Assembly (NCBI GenBank): GCA_034670405.1
Contig: JAXDDX010000053.1
Location: 1,846,001-1,910,000 of the forward strand
DNA from: Hoplostethus atlanticus
Taxonomy: Eukaryota; Chordata; Actinopteri; Trachichthyiformes; Trachichthyidae
DNA: 64,000 nt
Reading direction: 5' to 3'
Both the position numbers and the translations under genes were made by a program. The notes below the pieces were generated by a model, which was not told the origin of the DNA, did no database searches, and worked only from the letters and a program-made list of their open reading frames with translations. Below, piece by piece: positions 13,901 through 26,700 of the stretch; the first letter of the stretch is position 1, and each line of letters begins with the position of its first letter.

Positions 13901-16900
13901 AAAGGCCGGCCGATCCGCCTCAACATCTGCACCAAGTACAAGACCCTCAAGTGAGTAGGAAGCTTGAGGAAACACCAAGTGAATGTAGCATTAGTACCTG
14001 GACTGTGATGCCACTATGTACAAGGGTTATTACTGAGCGTAGTAAAGTAATATAACGAAACACCCAGAGAGAGAATACAAAATCAAGATGACGGAAAATG
14101 GATGAAATATTCAGCACTGATTTTATTTAGCTGTCATTTCACATTTTATGGGAACTTTCTGCGAAGAACTGTTGATACGAAAGAACATTATTTTTAATTG
14201 TATTATTTTGTACCCTGTGACAAAATACTTTCTATCTCTCTCTTTAGCTTCTATTGTATTTTTCTTTCAGTACCTTGCTCTTACATGATCATTCTGTGGT
14301 CACAGGAATATTGTCAGGGCACCAAGGACCTGTTACCTTCGCACTCCTTATTTTTGGTTGCTTGTAATTTTTTATTCTAGGATTAAAGTTTATTCTACTG
14401 CTGCACTCAGCTAAATGTGGAAAATGTCATATAGAAATGGCTCAAACTGAATCTGCGTCTAGACACTAGAAAGACATGAAGAAACAACATTTTTTACTTC
14501 TGTTTGAGGAGGTGTTTTTTTGTCAGTTTGAGGAGGTGTTTTTTCCTCCATGACTGCGAGCTCCTCTTGCATCTGGTCTTAAATGTAAAACACAAATGAA
14601 TGAATGTGTTTCAGTGTGAACCGGAGACTGGGCCAGGGGAACTTCGGAGGAAACAGCCGAGGTCGGAGGAGCAGCAGTACCACCACCACCTCCTCCAGCT
14701 CTGGAGCCAAGTCCTCCAAGAGTTCCTACTCCAAGTCCACCTCATCCTCCTCCAGCTCCAAAACCAAGGAGGAGAAGAAGAAAGAGGAGGGGAAACCTGG
14801 GGCTGGGGAGGAGGTGGCCGGCGTGATGGAGGGAGAGGACAGACGAGAGGAGGAGGAGGAGGAGGAGGAAGAGCAGCAGCAGCGTGGGGGGAACCAGAGT
14901 AGAGACAAGGATGAGGACCAAGTCTCAACACCGGCCAAGGAGGCAGAACCAGAATCCACCATGGAACCGGTTCAGGAGTCGGACGGCGTTCCCGGGGAGA
15001 AGGTCAGGAGAAGACGAGATTTAAATGGACGCTGTAGCAGGAAGTTGTAATAAGACCCAGTAAAGAAAGATAGAAGAAGAATAGAGCTAACGGGGCGATA
15101 GTAGAACCAGGGTGAGAACAATATAATGGCCTTTTAATAAAAACCTCGGATGTGCAGATTATTTGATTACATATCAATTGTAGAATTGATCAATACTACT
15201 GGTTGTCTGTGTCCCTTCACCTGACCAGACTCTGAAGTATCCATGAATGTATTCTTCATTTTATCATTATTAATATTACTATTATTATTGGTCTAAATGC
15301 TGTTTCAGAGTCTGGGGGAGACACTGGCTGGAAAATGGTCAAATTTAAAATTATTATTGGTTGAACCCTGGTGGCAAAATAACAACTGAGGATTTCAACT
15401 GAGAATGAAGAACATAAGAACATACTGAGAAAGAATAAGTGAATGAAACATGTACGAAATATACCAAACTTTATGAATTATATACAGGTTCCTGGTGGTG
15501 ATGACATCACAGAGGAGGCAGACAGAGATGAGGGTGGGGCTAAGGGTGAGGCGGAGCAGGGGGCGGAGTCAGAGAGACTGACTGGACCAATGGAAACTGA
15601 AGCCGGGTCTGAGGAAACGGAGGCTAAAGACGAATCGACCGCCGAGCCTGGAGAGAGTTCAGAGATGACCGAGGGAGATCTACCTGGAGATCTGGTAGGT
15701 TCACCACCACGGAGACACCGGACATGTTATAGTAGGTTCACCACCACGGGGACACCAGACATGTTTTAGTAGGTTCACCGCCACGGAGACACCAGACATG
15801 TTATAGTAGGTTCACCACCCCGGAGACACCGGACATGTTTTAGTAGGTTCACCACCACGGAGACACCGGACATGTTTTAGTAGGTTCACCACCACGGAGA
15901 CACCGGACATGTTTTAGTAGGTTCACCACCACGGAGACACCAGACATGTTTTAGTAGGTTCACCGCCATGGAGACACCAGACATGTTATAGTAGGTTCAC
16001 CGCCACGGAGACACCGGACATGTTTTAGTAGGTTCACCGCCACGGAGACACCGGACATGTTTTAGTAGGTTCACCGCCACGGAGACACCGGACATGTTTT
16101 AGTAGGTTCACCGCCACGGAGACACCGGACATGTTTTAGTAGGTTCACCGCCACGGAGACACCGGACATGTTTTAGTAGGTTCACCGCCACGGAGACACC
16201 GGACATGTTTTAGTAGGTTCACCGCCACGGAGACACCGGACATGTTTTAGTAGGTTCACCGCCACGGAGACACCGGACATGTTTTAGTAGGTTCACCGCC
16301 ACGGAGACACCGGACATGTTTTAGTAGGTTCACCGCCACGGAGACACCGGACATGTTATAGTAGGTTCACCGCCACGGAGACACCAGACATGTTTTAGTA
16401 GGTTCACCGCCACGGAGACACCGGACATGTTTTAGTAGGTTCACCGCCACGGAGACACCAGACATGTTTTAGTAGGTTCACCGCCACGGAGACACCAGAC
16501 ATGTTATAGTAGGTTCACCACCGCGGAGACACCGGACATGTTTTAGTAGGTTCACCACCACGTTATAGTAGGTTCACCGCCACGGAGACACCGGACATGT
16601 TATAGTAGGTTGACCACCATGTTATAGTAGGTTCACCGCCACGGAGACACCCGACATGTTTTAGTAGGTTCACCACCATGTTATAGTAGGTTCACCGCCA
16701 CGGAGACACCCGACATGTTTTAGTAGGTTCACCACCATGTTATAGTAGGTTCACCACCCCGGAGACACCGGACATGTTTTAGTAGGTTCACCACCACGGA
16801 GACACCGGACATGTTATAGTAGGTTGACCACCATGTTATAGTAGGTTCACCACCCCGGAGACACCGGACATGTTTTAGTAGGTTCACCACCACGGAGACA

Positions 16901-19900
16901 CCGGACATGTTATAGTAGGTTGACCACCATGTTATAGTAGGTTCACCACCACGGAGACACCCGACATGTTTTAGTAGGTTCACCACCACGGAGACACCGG
17001 ACATGTTTTAGTAGGTTCACCGCCAAGGAGACACCGGACATGTTTTAGTAGGTTCACCGCCACGGAGACACCGGACATGTTGTTTGTTATCCTTGACATT
17101 AGACAACTTCAACAGAAATATCTACTAATATTAGTTGTAAGTAATAAATGTTGTTGTTGGTTTTGTTGTGTCTGTCAGGAGGATCAGGACATCTTGGAGA
17201 ACATGGAGGACTTTGTGACTCTGGACGAACTGGCGGAGGACGAGGATGATGCACACAGCATGGAGTCTGACGTGATCGGTAAAGCATTCATGATGATTGA
17301 TTGATGATGGTCATGATCAGGGCAGCAAGTTAACTGAAGCTGTTGGTTTTTAGCTATTTTTGATCCATAAAGAAGCCAAAAAAAATAATTTCAGAGGACG
17401 TAATAATCTGTGTTTAAATAAAGAAATGAACATGAGATTTAATACTAACTGGATTTACAGTCTGCTGGCCTCAGTGGCTGTTGGATCCCAAAACCCACCC
17501 GGTAGTTTGACTGGGTTTTAATAGAACTGGACATTTTAAATGATGCATAAAGTGGCTGGTGATAATTTCCCGCCGTGATCATGATAAAACATTTAAAATA
17601 AAAAAACTCGCTGAATGAAACTACAGCTAACATTCAACCTTCTCCCTCTTTCCTGCAGACAAGTCAAGGAAAGGGGTATGTATCTATCATTTCACACTTT
17701 ATTAACACTTTATTAACACTGTAGTCACCGCCATGGTAAAGAACGCCCCTCTGCTGTAGTAAATGTGCTAATATTCCCCAGGTAGACGTTGAGTTATGTC
17801 AGGTTTATTTGTGAAGTCTCAAAGGGCTTCACAATAAAATATTATTACCACAGAGTTGAATGTGTTTTGGTTTTCCTGACTTCTCTCTCTCTCCTTCAGG
17901 GCATGAGGGTTGTGAACATCGTGGGCTTCAGGCGAGGCTACGCCTTCCTCAACGAGCTGCTAGCGCTCGCTAAACCGTTTGGGAAAGTGGTCAGACACTT
18001 GGTGCTGGACTTAAGACCCGAGGTACACCGGCCTTCAGCCCCGGTTACTTTAGTGTTATGTTTATGTTTATGTTTAGTTTATGTTTCCTTTCTTCCTATG
18101 TTTACGTGGCTGGTAGGAGAGATCTGTCCAGGGGTAAATTAGCTGCTTAAGAATCTGAAAAAGTCTTAAATTCTCTAAATTTGAGGCTTTAAAAAGTATT
18201 GAACGGTATCTAATACAGTAGAGGAACCATGTCATGCAGGTTTATGTTTTGGTTTCTTTTTGATGTCAAATAGATTTAGTTAGAGTCTTTACATTCAGTG
18301 ATATTCAGTCAGAGTTGTAAGCGACATGAGGTTGATATTTAACCTAACGAACCCCTTCAGGTTCATAGGAGGTCTGACCAGGGTTCATGACCGACACGTT
18401 CAACCTTAAAATGATCATGTATGATAGAGAAGCGTATTATGTAACAGTAGCATCATGATGAAGAAGTACTTGCTTTTTTTACTTAATTACACTTTATATT
18501 TTTTTACTTCATTTCTTACAGTGTATTTGTTTCTGAACAGGCGTACCTGCAGTTTGCGACAGAAGACGAGGCCAAAGCGATGGCCACGTTTTACAACAGT
18601 AACGTCACAGCGTCGGTGTGTGGCCGATCTGTTGAGATACAGCCATCCTCACCACCCCAGGTGAGGGTCTGAGGTCAGCACTCTGACCTACCTGCTCTCC
18701 AGTGAGCGTTCGTCTTGTCCTACTTGATTTAAATTGCTTGATTTCTTTTTCAGTGATTTAATTGACTTGTCCTATTTGGCTGTGACTTGAGCCTGACCGC
18801 TTTAATACCTAGAACTAAGTGACGTTTATCTGAGATAACTTCTTTCGTGAATTCTTTAAGCTGTCTGTGTCATTCTTTGTGAGGTAAAGCTGTAATATTG
18901 GTAGTACCAAGTCAGACTATCGTTGCCATCAGGTCTCTTGTTGCTACTTGCTAGCATTCGTCTTCACTTTTGGGTGCACTACAGTAAACGCCCGGGAAAC
19001 GGTATCCAGCAAAACCATACATTGTTATCTCGAAAACCATATCAGTCATGATCTCGACATAGATGTTGAAGTCATGTCTCGACATGCTGATGTTAACCTA
19101 TGCCAAACGACGTGTAAAGACCTAATTCCAAACGACGTGTTGTAATCTAAATTTCACTGCGTTTCCCTGCTTTGATGCGTTGGTTCCCTCGAACGTGATA
19201 CGTTAGTCCTGATTGTTTCCTCCGTCTTAAGGCTCAGTGTGTCCTCCCTCTGTGTAAGCTCCATCAGAGTCTCATCGAGACCAATCCCGAACAGCCTTGA
19301 AAGTGAGAGTACTTGTCAACGATCATAAAGAGGCTACTGGAAACTAGGAAAATATTTTCAGTGCTATGATAAAAACAGGTACTAAACTAGAAATATTTTT
19401 TGTTGCAGTGCTTGATAACTATCGATACTACTGACAAGCATTTTGTGGTGTCAATCAGGAAGACCATAAACGTGGTTCTAGTATTTAGCAGCCCCTGAAT
19501 AAGGAAATGCGGAAGACCGTACGAACATGGCAGGAGGTAACAAAGTCGGAGCCCCGAAACCAGGATCTTCTCACGGTTTACCGTCAGCAGAGTCAGCACC
19601 TAAGTAGCAGAGTCATACCCGGTCTTCACGATTCAAACCCAAAAAGCCGGGTCCTGTCTATCAAGCATCCGATCTCGAATCATCACACGACTAATGCACT
19701 AAACCAGTATGTACGCCAGTAGATCTAGGTTTAGGATACACAATCGAAGGTCAATCAAATGCATCAGACTGCCGCATTCTGTGAACCAATAGTACTAGTG
19801 AACAGACCTAAGGCTCTCAAACGCATCCACGACTAGCATCACTCCGCCCATTGAAACACAAGATTCAAGAGCACGCAAATGGTACGACGCCGAAGCCCAA

Positions 19901-22836
19901 AAACACGAGAGACCGATCAAGGCTGGCCAATAGGAGAAAAAGATGTTGATGCTTAGGGGGATGATGAGGAGGAGAGTATTGTGCAGGTAAGAGAGAAGGC
20001 TGTAGGCGCCCATGGTGAACAGGAGTACAACAATCTTCGAGTAAAGGAGATAAGAGCACACCCAGTTCGATCACGGAGAAGCTATGAAGCTTAGAAGTTG
20101 TAAGTGGAAAGTGAAATTCATGATGAGCATGGATATGATGGAAGATGGATTGTAATGCTCAAGCTTTACACATCCACTTGTTCCGATTGAAAACAGACGG
20201 GAACCTACTGCCGTAAGACCTCTTAAACATCCATACTGTTGGCTGAACATCACGATTTTTGACAAATATAAATCAATCTTGATATGGTCATTAAGTATGC
20301 ATACAGACTGACATGCCACACCTTCTACACCAGTCCTGCAGGAACACCGACAGGGTTATTCCGTATTAGTACTTCTGAATCTGACAGCTGATGTTCTAGA
20401 CGTCAAAGAGAGATCAAGAACGACACTCTCCAAACAAAACAACGAGCCTCAAGCCAAGGAGTAAACTGGGGGTCTCAAGAGTGTGAGGATGGAGGAAGGA
20501 AAGGTTGAGGAAGGAAATGGAAAGGCCAGGCTTGAGCGCTTGGTGTCACTAGATCAGAATGCCGAAGATTTCGGGAGAGAGATAGTGGAGCACAATCTGA
20601 TCCCCAGAAACCTAGAGATCCTTGGTCTGATCTGAACTAGAAATTAATGATGTTGGAAGGATAGTAGATAGTGCTATAGATGGATGGATGGATGGATGGA
20701 TGGATGGATGGATGTGCCTCAGACTTTTACACAGTCCTGTACATGCATAGAAAACCTATCAGACTATCCTGCTGCCGTCAGGACCTCTTATCTCCCTCTC
20801 AGAAGCGTTGGGCTGAACCATCAACGATTCTTTGACAATTTAAATTCAATCTTGATATTTGGTCATTTAAAGTAATGGCAGGTAGAAAACATGAACTCTG
20901 CACTACCACCTTCACGACCACGTCCTGCAGGAAACACCGACAGGGAAATTAAATCAGTATTAGTTCTTCTTGAATCTTGAATCTTGATGTTTTCTAGACT
21001 GATGACGTACGGTACCATTTAAAAGCTACATGTCAGTTCAAAACAACACTCACACTGTAAACTGGGCTCTCATTGGCTGTTGTCGGATGGAACAAGGTCA
21101 TATAGTTTTAGAAACATCTTGTAAATGTTGAAAGTTCCAGCTTGGCTGCTTGTTGATCCACTTCAGATCAGAAATGTCCTGATAGTTTCGGTCCTAAGAG
21201 ATAGTTGGAGCAGAAATCAGACCTGGACATTCACACCACATGTTCAACGGAGAACAGAGACTCTGATGGATCCTGGTCCTGGAGGTCCTGGATCCCTGGA
21301 GAAATAAATGTTGAAGATAGTAATGCTGTCTCTTGCGCTGCAGGAGGTGAAACAGGAGGAGGTGGAGGAGTTGGACGCATCCGCCGGTCAGAATGGACAA
21401 ACTGAAGTGCCGCCGCCCGCCGATACCAAACCCAGCGCCGCCTCGCTGCCCCTCGCGCCCTTTGACCCCAACAGCCCCATCGGTGAGCAGACCTGGTTCA
21501 CTTTACCGTGTTGTGATCTCACTTTTACCTTCCTTAGTCATGTGAAAAAAAGGTGTAGTAGTTTAGTACTACTAGTACTCATGTCGGTGCAGCTCCATTA
21601 TGCTGCCTAGTATTGACCCATCATAGGAACCAGTCCATCATGTGATCAATAGGCTTTACACTGAAAATCAACAATTCTAATAATGAAATAGAAAATGAGC
21701 AGATTTTTCTTTTTGAAACATTTCAGCATTTTCATGTCAAACCAGAAGTTTAGAGTAAATCAGAGTAAAACCCAAACTGATGAACTGATTTCTGTAGTAA
21801 AAATGGAAAAGCCACTGAAACGGCACCTCCTGTATTTCCAACCATAATTATTGGAAGTGGATGATTTTCTATTTTGTTGTTGCTGCTGCAGGCGTTGAGC
21901 ATGTGAAGATGGGTTACTACTGCCGCGTCTGTTTCCTCTTCTACTCCAATGAAGAAACGGCCAAGAAGGTCCACTGCAGCAGCCAAGCTCACTACGACAA
22001 ACTGAAGGTCTGAGACGTCATGATGCTTCACAACCAGAGTAGAAACCCATTAGAAAGAGTTGAACTTGTTTTAGTCACCAGGCCTAAACCAATCTGAACT
22101 GAGAACCAGAACTAACTAAAGTGATGATGGTTTTAACAGATACTAACAGGGTTCCCATGGGATACAGAAAAGTAGATTCCAGACACGAAATTTTGTGGGT
22201 GTCACTTAAAAAAACCCAGAAACCTTTTGTTTAACCTCTTCATGCAACAACTCACCTCATCTTTCAGAGCGAGGTTTCTGTTTCTGGTTAAACAAAGGTC
22301 TCTCTCTGTAGGGATCCTTTCTGTAATGTTGTCAGACGACGTACTTTGATCGGCTCACCTGTGGATCATGTTGCAGCCCGACTGCTGGCTGAGGCGGTTT
22401 ACCGGAGCAATTCCAAAAATTTTTGTACCTATTTTGGGATATAAATGATGCACCTCAAGTTTATTCATCCAACATTTTTGTAGTTTGGCTCCTTTGTTCC
22501 ACACTCCGATAGTTGTGAGTCCTTGGTAGCTCCCACTCTGGCTGTTGAATCGATAACGCCTGTAAATTTTGGTTACAAGATATTTTCAAGGACTTGGTGT
22601 CACGAGTAGACGACAGACACGCTAAATGTAAAGTTTGTGCTACAACTATGCAGGTATTTGTTCCAGCATGCACCACCTGAAATAAGTCAGATCAGGCTGG
22701 ACCCAGTATAACAACTGATCTGGATCATGTGAATTGAAACTAACGTTCCTTCATGTTGCTTCTCTCTCAGAAACATTTGGAGAAGGAGCAGGCCAAAGCA
22801 CAAGGCACCAAGAAAGGGAAGAAGACTGCTGCATAA
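9277..22836 (+). CDS. matr3-like: Matrin 3-like nuclear RNA-binding protein, plus-strand copy
   Basis: Predicted nuclear-matrix RNA/DNA-binding protein. Eighteen coding exons join in phase into 955 residues: 9277-10074, 10520-10581, 10839-10877, 11674-11777, 11998-12053, 12338-12454, 12982-13107, 13449-13613, 13826-13950, 14615-15002, 15488-15694, 17179-17278, 17659-17675, 17900-18022, 18541-18660, 21344-21482, 21892-22007, 22771-22836. Domains: matrin-type zinc finger 1 across exons 1-2 ([10 protein letters not shown], then [11 protein letters not shown], about 253-280); RRM1 about 354-434 (weak RNP); RRM2 about 440-531; a Ser-rich then acidic region about 540-765 ending in FVTLDEL; RRM3 about 769-849; C-terminal zinc finger about 903-930 ([19 protein letters not shown]); basic tail. 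Mammalian matrin-3 has two RRMs, so the third domain marks this fish branch. Zebrafish carries paralogues named matr3l1.1 and matr3l1.2; which one this is cannot be decided here. Confidence 0.85.
10680..10797 (+). mobile_element. LINE 3'-end fragment in a matrin 3-like intron
   Basis: About 118 bases match the 3' end of the LINE at 44629-45545. Both share a TGTAAATAGTGTGAAC block, GAGCATTGCCACTTT, and a TATGTGACaAtTAAAC end followed by short TTGAA-type repeats. It lies in the intron between the second and third coding exons. It has no coding capacity. Confidence 0.75.
10884..10950. repeat. CA dinucleotide microsatellite
   Basis: About 33 CA units start four bases after the exon end at 10877, so the array abuts a 5' splice site (GTAAGA followed by CACACA). 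Confidence 0.95.
15695..17085 (+). repeat. 37-bp minisatellite of about 37 copies
   Basis: Tandem units of 37 bases start exactly at the splice donor after exon 15488-15694. Each unit reads GTAGGTTCACCgCCACGGAG and then ACACCGGACATGTTtTA. Variation is mostly at CCACC/CCGCC, CCGG/CCAG and TTTTA/TTATA. Between about 16560 and 16960 several units are shortened (…CACCACcatgTTATA…), giving a mixed higher-order block. The whole array is intronic, ending about 90 bases before exon 17179. Confidence 0.95.
20678..20713. repeat. GATG tetranucleotide microsatellite
   Basis: About nine tandem GATG units in the large intron of the plus-strand matrin 3-like gene, directly before a Tc1-like terminal sequence. 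Confidence 0.9.
21125..21284 (+). repeat. Dispersed ~160-bp sequence, copy 1
   Basis: Almost identical to the reverse complement of 26362-26520; only two or so substitutions are visible. It lies 60 bases before exon 21344, in the sense direction of its host gene. No terminal inverted repeats or poly(A) tail are visible. It may be a short retroposon or a sequence exchanged between the two paralogous genes. Confidence 0.75.
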
Positions 22837-22997
22837 CTCAAAGACACACAAGATGCTCCCCGGGTTTATTTTCTATTGTACCGTTTTGTAGTTCCAGCGT
22901 AGCTGCTTTTCATTTTACACACTACAAGGAACAAAGGTTGAATGTGTTAGTTTCTTTGAATCCCCGATATCGACGTGTGTATTCTGTTTTTAAAAAA

Positions 22998-23003
22998 AAT
23001 AAA
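22998..23003 (+). terminator. Poly(A) signal of the plus-strand matrin 3-like gene
   Basis: AATAAA lies 162 bases after the stop codon. The opposing gene's likely signal (ATTAAA, minus strand, 23102-23097) is about 100 bases away, so the two genes converge tail to tail. Confidence 0.7.
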
Positions 23004-23096
23004 AGCTGAATAATTCAGTTACCAGACGTTTTTCAATATGACATTCATTAAATGGGAACAGGTTAAAGAAACACCCTGAAACTGAAAAGTCACATC

Positions 23097-23102
23097 TTTA
23101 AT
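23097..23102 (-). terminator. Possible variant poly(A) signal of the minus-strand matrin 3-like gene
   Basis: ATTAAA on the minus strand, about 660 bases beyond the proposed stop codon at 23761. It is a common variant hexamer. No AATAAA was seen on the minus strand between it and the stop. Confidence 0.35.
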
Positions 23103-23760
23103 ACACATTTACATCCCTGTTTGAATTCAAGACCAACTAAGAACAGAAAGAACTCAAATTACTGTATGAAGAAAAGAACAAGACATGCAGGTGTAGCGAT
23201 TAGAAAGACACTTTCTATTGGACAACGGGTTCGAGGACCCTGACCTCAGAACAGGGAGGGGAATGACCACCAGCCAACTGCTGGTTAGTTAGAATGAGAA
23301 CATTCAGTTTACTGACCTCACCACGGGGTTTCTGGGTAGTGAAGTCCTCAACATTCAAACAGTCACTTCTCCCTGCAACCAACATGCAAAATCGACCAGC
23401 CCAGCTTCAATCCAGCAAAGAAGAATCTGAACTCATTTGCTCAGATAAGATATTGTGGTTTCAGGGAGGACGGCTGTTAGCAGGAATGTGTTTTGTTCAG
23501 GGTTCCTATATAATAATCCCATATATAATCCAGGCTCCAGCCCAAATTGATTGCTAGCTGTAGCTCCAATGGTGTTGCAGCGATCGATGGGGCCAATAAC
23601 AGTATGTGATTGGTTGCCGATTGGTGATGTCATCAACTTTTCCCCACCAACAAACGAGGAAAGGCCACCGTGGTCAATATCGGATGAATGTTTCTCTGGT
23701 TGTAGAACATTTGTGGAGTTACTGGCGGTGAAGGGTTTCGGTACCCGGCCTCCTGTCTTC

Positions 23761-26700
23761 TCAGCTCGTCCACGGGTTCTTCCCCGTGTGTTCCTGAAAA
23801 ACAAAAAAGGGTTTCCATGGTGATTGGGTGGGAGGGATTAATACAGAATTGTGGGCAACAGGGAGGAGGGCGGGACTAACATTATACTTCCTGCCTCAGA
23901 GAAAAGTTGCACATTATAGTTTTAATGTGATTAGATACACCAAAGCCCCCCCTCCAAATTCTTTTTTTAATTAAATCAGGAAATCTATTGAAAGTGGTTG
24001 GACGTTATGTTTACAAAAAAATGAAACCCAGAAAGTAAAATCTAAATGGAGTTTCTAATCTCTCCACAACATTGAGAGAAGACCAAGAAAAGGTTCTGGT
24101 TCGTCTCTTATTGAAGGAGCTGACCTGGTATCTGCGGTAGTGGGCGGGGCTACTGCAGTGCTGGTTCTTGGCCTCGTCCTCGCTGCTGTAGATCACCTGA
24201 CAGAGGTTGCAGAAGTAGCCGACGACCGGTTTGACAAACTCGACTCCTACAGCAAACACAATGAGTAAAACCCAGTAAATACACCGAGGGGAGGATCTCA
24301 ACATTCAGTGAAAAGAATAAAATGGGAAACTGAAAGAAAAAGACTATTCTCAGTGAATTAATTTCAATAAGATGGACAAGAAAAATCCTTACACACTTCC
24401 AGACGAGGATGGATGGAAGAACAAGGAACATAAAGAGACGAAGTAAGCCGGTCTGAACTGGTTTCTAGGTTTCATGTTTGCGTTAGATTGTTAAAACTCA
24501 GTAAACAGTTTCAATAAGTGTTATTATTAATAATAGAAACAGAGTGACAGGTACAGTGACTCAATAGAAACACCAGGTGAGTCCATCTGGCAGCAGTCTG
24601 ACCCTGGAAGGTTGAACCTGTTTCTTACCAACAGGTGTTGTGGGCGTGTCCGGCTCCACGGCGCCCCCTGCTGGTCCAGGCTGCTGCTCCACCTCTGCAT
24701 CCTTCAGCCGGTCACCGCTGGCTCTCTAAAACACGTTGAGAAGATGTGATTTATTATATACTTATTTAGACATTTTGATCAGTAGGCATGAACGTGTTTT
24801 GTTATCATCATCATCATCATCATCCTCCTGAGAGTTTTAGTGGAAACACTTTTCTGCATGAAAATGAACAAATTTAAAGATATTGAATATCAGCACAAAG
24901 TGTTAGCAGCTTCAATCCAAAACTAAAACCCCTGTACTGATCGAACCCTAATCCAGGTTATGCCCACCAAACTACTTTAAGGTCAAATCGACCCCAAAAT
25001 CAGCCACTAGATAGGTAGTGCATCAAGAAAAAGCAACATTTTGAACATATTTGAAATCTATTGAAGACTCAAAGCAACATCTGACATTGTTAAAGACCTT
25101 TAAGACCTTTAATTCAGATGATTCTGTTCAAGACTTTTAAAAGACAATCTGGAAGGCAGAGTGACCAAAACAGAGAGGAAGATGCTGCAGGATGTTCAGA
25201 TTAATGGTGATTTAGGCCACAGAGGATGATCGTCACCAGATTAGCTAAATCACTATTTCATCAACCGACCAGATGTTTAGGACTCCACAGGACGGTTGGT
25301 TACCTGGAGAGGAGACTAACTTACCACACTAACATTTACCAGCATCTGCTAGTTATGGCTGCTGGTCATCAAGTAAGCTTCAATGTTATCTGAGTTTACC
25401 TTCTCAGCGTCTGGTCCTGGATCTGTAGCGGAGGGCTTCTCTCTGATCTCTGGATCTTTGCTTCCTGGTTTGGCCAACTCCTCCTCCTTCTCCTTCTCCT
25501 CCTCCTCCTCCTCCTCCTCCTCCTCCTTCTCCTCCTCCTCCTCCTCCTCCTCCTCCTCCTCCTCCTCCTCCTTCTCCTTCTCCTCCTCCTTCTCCTCCTC
25601 CAAACAAACGCCTTTAACTTTGGTCTCTTCATCTGCAGTCTTTTTAGCCGACTCCTCTGGATTCTTTTTAGCGGTTAACTCCTTCTCGGGAGTCTTTGTT
25701 GTCGCCAACTCCTCCTTCCTCTGAGTCCTTTCTCCTAACTCCTCCTCTTTTGGTGACGTTTTGTTTGGCTCTTTTCGCTCCGAGCTCCTCTTGCCGGACT
25801 CCTCCTTCTCAGAGGTCCTGGATTTGCTGCTCCTCTCCCTCCTGCTGCTCCTCTCCCTCCTGCTGCTTCGACTCCTGCGATCCCTCCTCCTCTCCTCGTC
25901 GGATTCAGGGTCCGACTGCACCCTCCATCTGGCGTGAAGACGCATTGATGGCAGAATACAACAGAAATCAAGAAGCTACAAATCATATCACTAAATAACA
26001 AGGAGAGTAAAATATCTAAGTTTGTAGTTCAGGTGTATTATGACTGATTATGAGACTTTTACAGACTTTATTTCTTTTCCCTTTTCATTTCTTTCCAGAC
26101 CTTAGTAGAAAGCCGGTAAAGACATCTAACAGGGTGTAATTTGACACTCACCCTACTGTGAGTCTCCGATATTTGTGGGAAATTTGGACATCGAGTTTGC
26201 AGCCGTGGAACTCCAGGGTTTTACAGCTCAGCTCCCGGAGAGCTCGGAGAGCCTCGGAGGAACTGGACATCTCAATGAAACCCTGGAATAAAAACACCAC
26301 AATTTACAAGGTTACTACACCGACCTGCTGATCAAAGATATATAAGGACCTCCAGCAGCATCTCCAGGACCAGGATCCATCAGAGTCTCTGTTCTCCGTT
26401 GAACATGTGGTGTGAATGTCCAGGTCTGATTTCTGCTCCAACTATCTCTTAGGACCGAAACTATCAGGACATTTCTGATCTGAAGTGGATCAACAAGCAG
26501 CCGAGCTGGAACATTCAACACTTCACTGGTTGGAGGAAAAGATCAGCAACACCTTTACAAGACATTTTCAACCCTGGAAAACACATTTGTTGAACTTTTC
26601 CAGTTTTTCCATGACTGTAGATGTGGTGCCATCAAGATATCAAAATTATGATTTTGGTAACAAAACCAGCCAAAAGATAAGATGAAACTTTCATGATCCC

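Larger units (their letters stand above)
18661..21343 (+). other. Large intron with repeats and probable low-quality sequence
   Basis: No exon is needed or seen here; the flanking exons join in phase (0 to 0). It holds a GATG tetranucleotide tract (20678-20713), a Tc1-like inverted-repeat end (about 20714-20747), and a stretch near 20180-20640 that reads as an error-rich version of 20780-21240. A ~160-bp sequence at 21125-21284 recurs at 26362-26520 in the other matrin 3-like gene. Confidence 0.6.

Noticed and set aside
15695-17085. CRISPR-like array of direct repeats
   Set aside because: Units are contiguous with no unique spacers, and the array lies inside an intron of a vertebrate gene. 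It is a minisatellite.
19507-20061. Open frames in the large intron (71 and 88 residues)
   Set aside because: They lie in sequence suspected of being error-rich, have no domain or splice support, and the flanking exons already join in phase.
25396-25632. Poly-Arg and poly-Gly frames on the minus strand and a poly-Ser frame on the plus strand
   Set aside because: They are the other frames of the GAG tract; only the Glu frame continues in phase into neighbouring exons.
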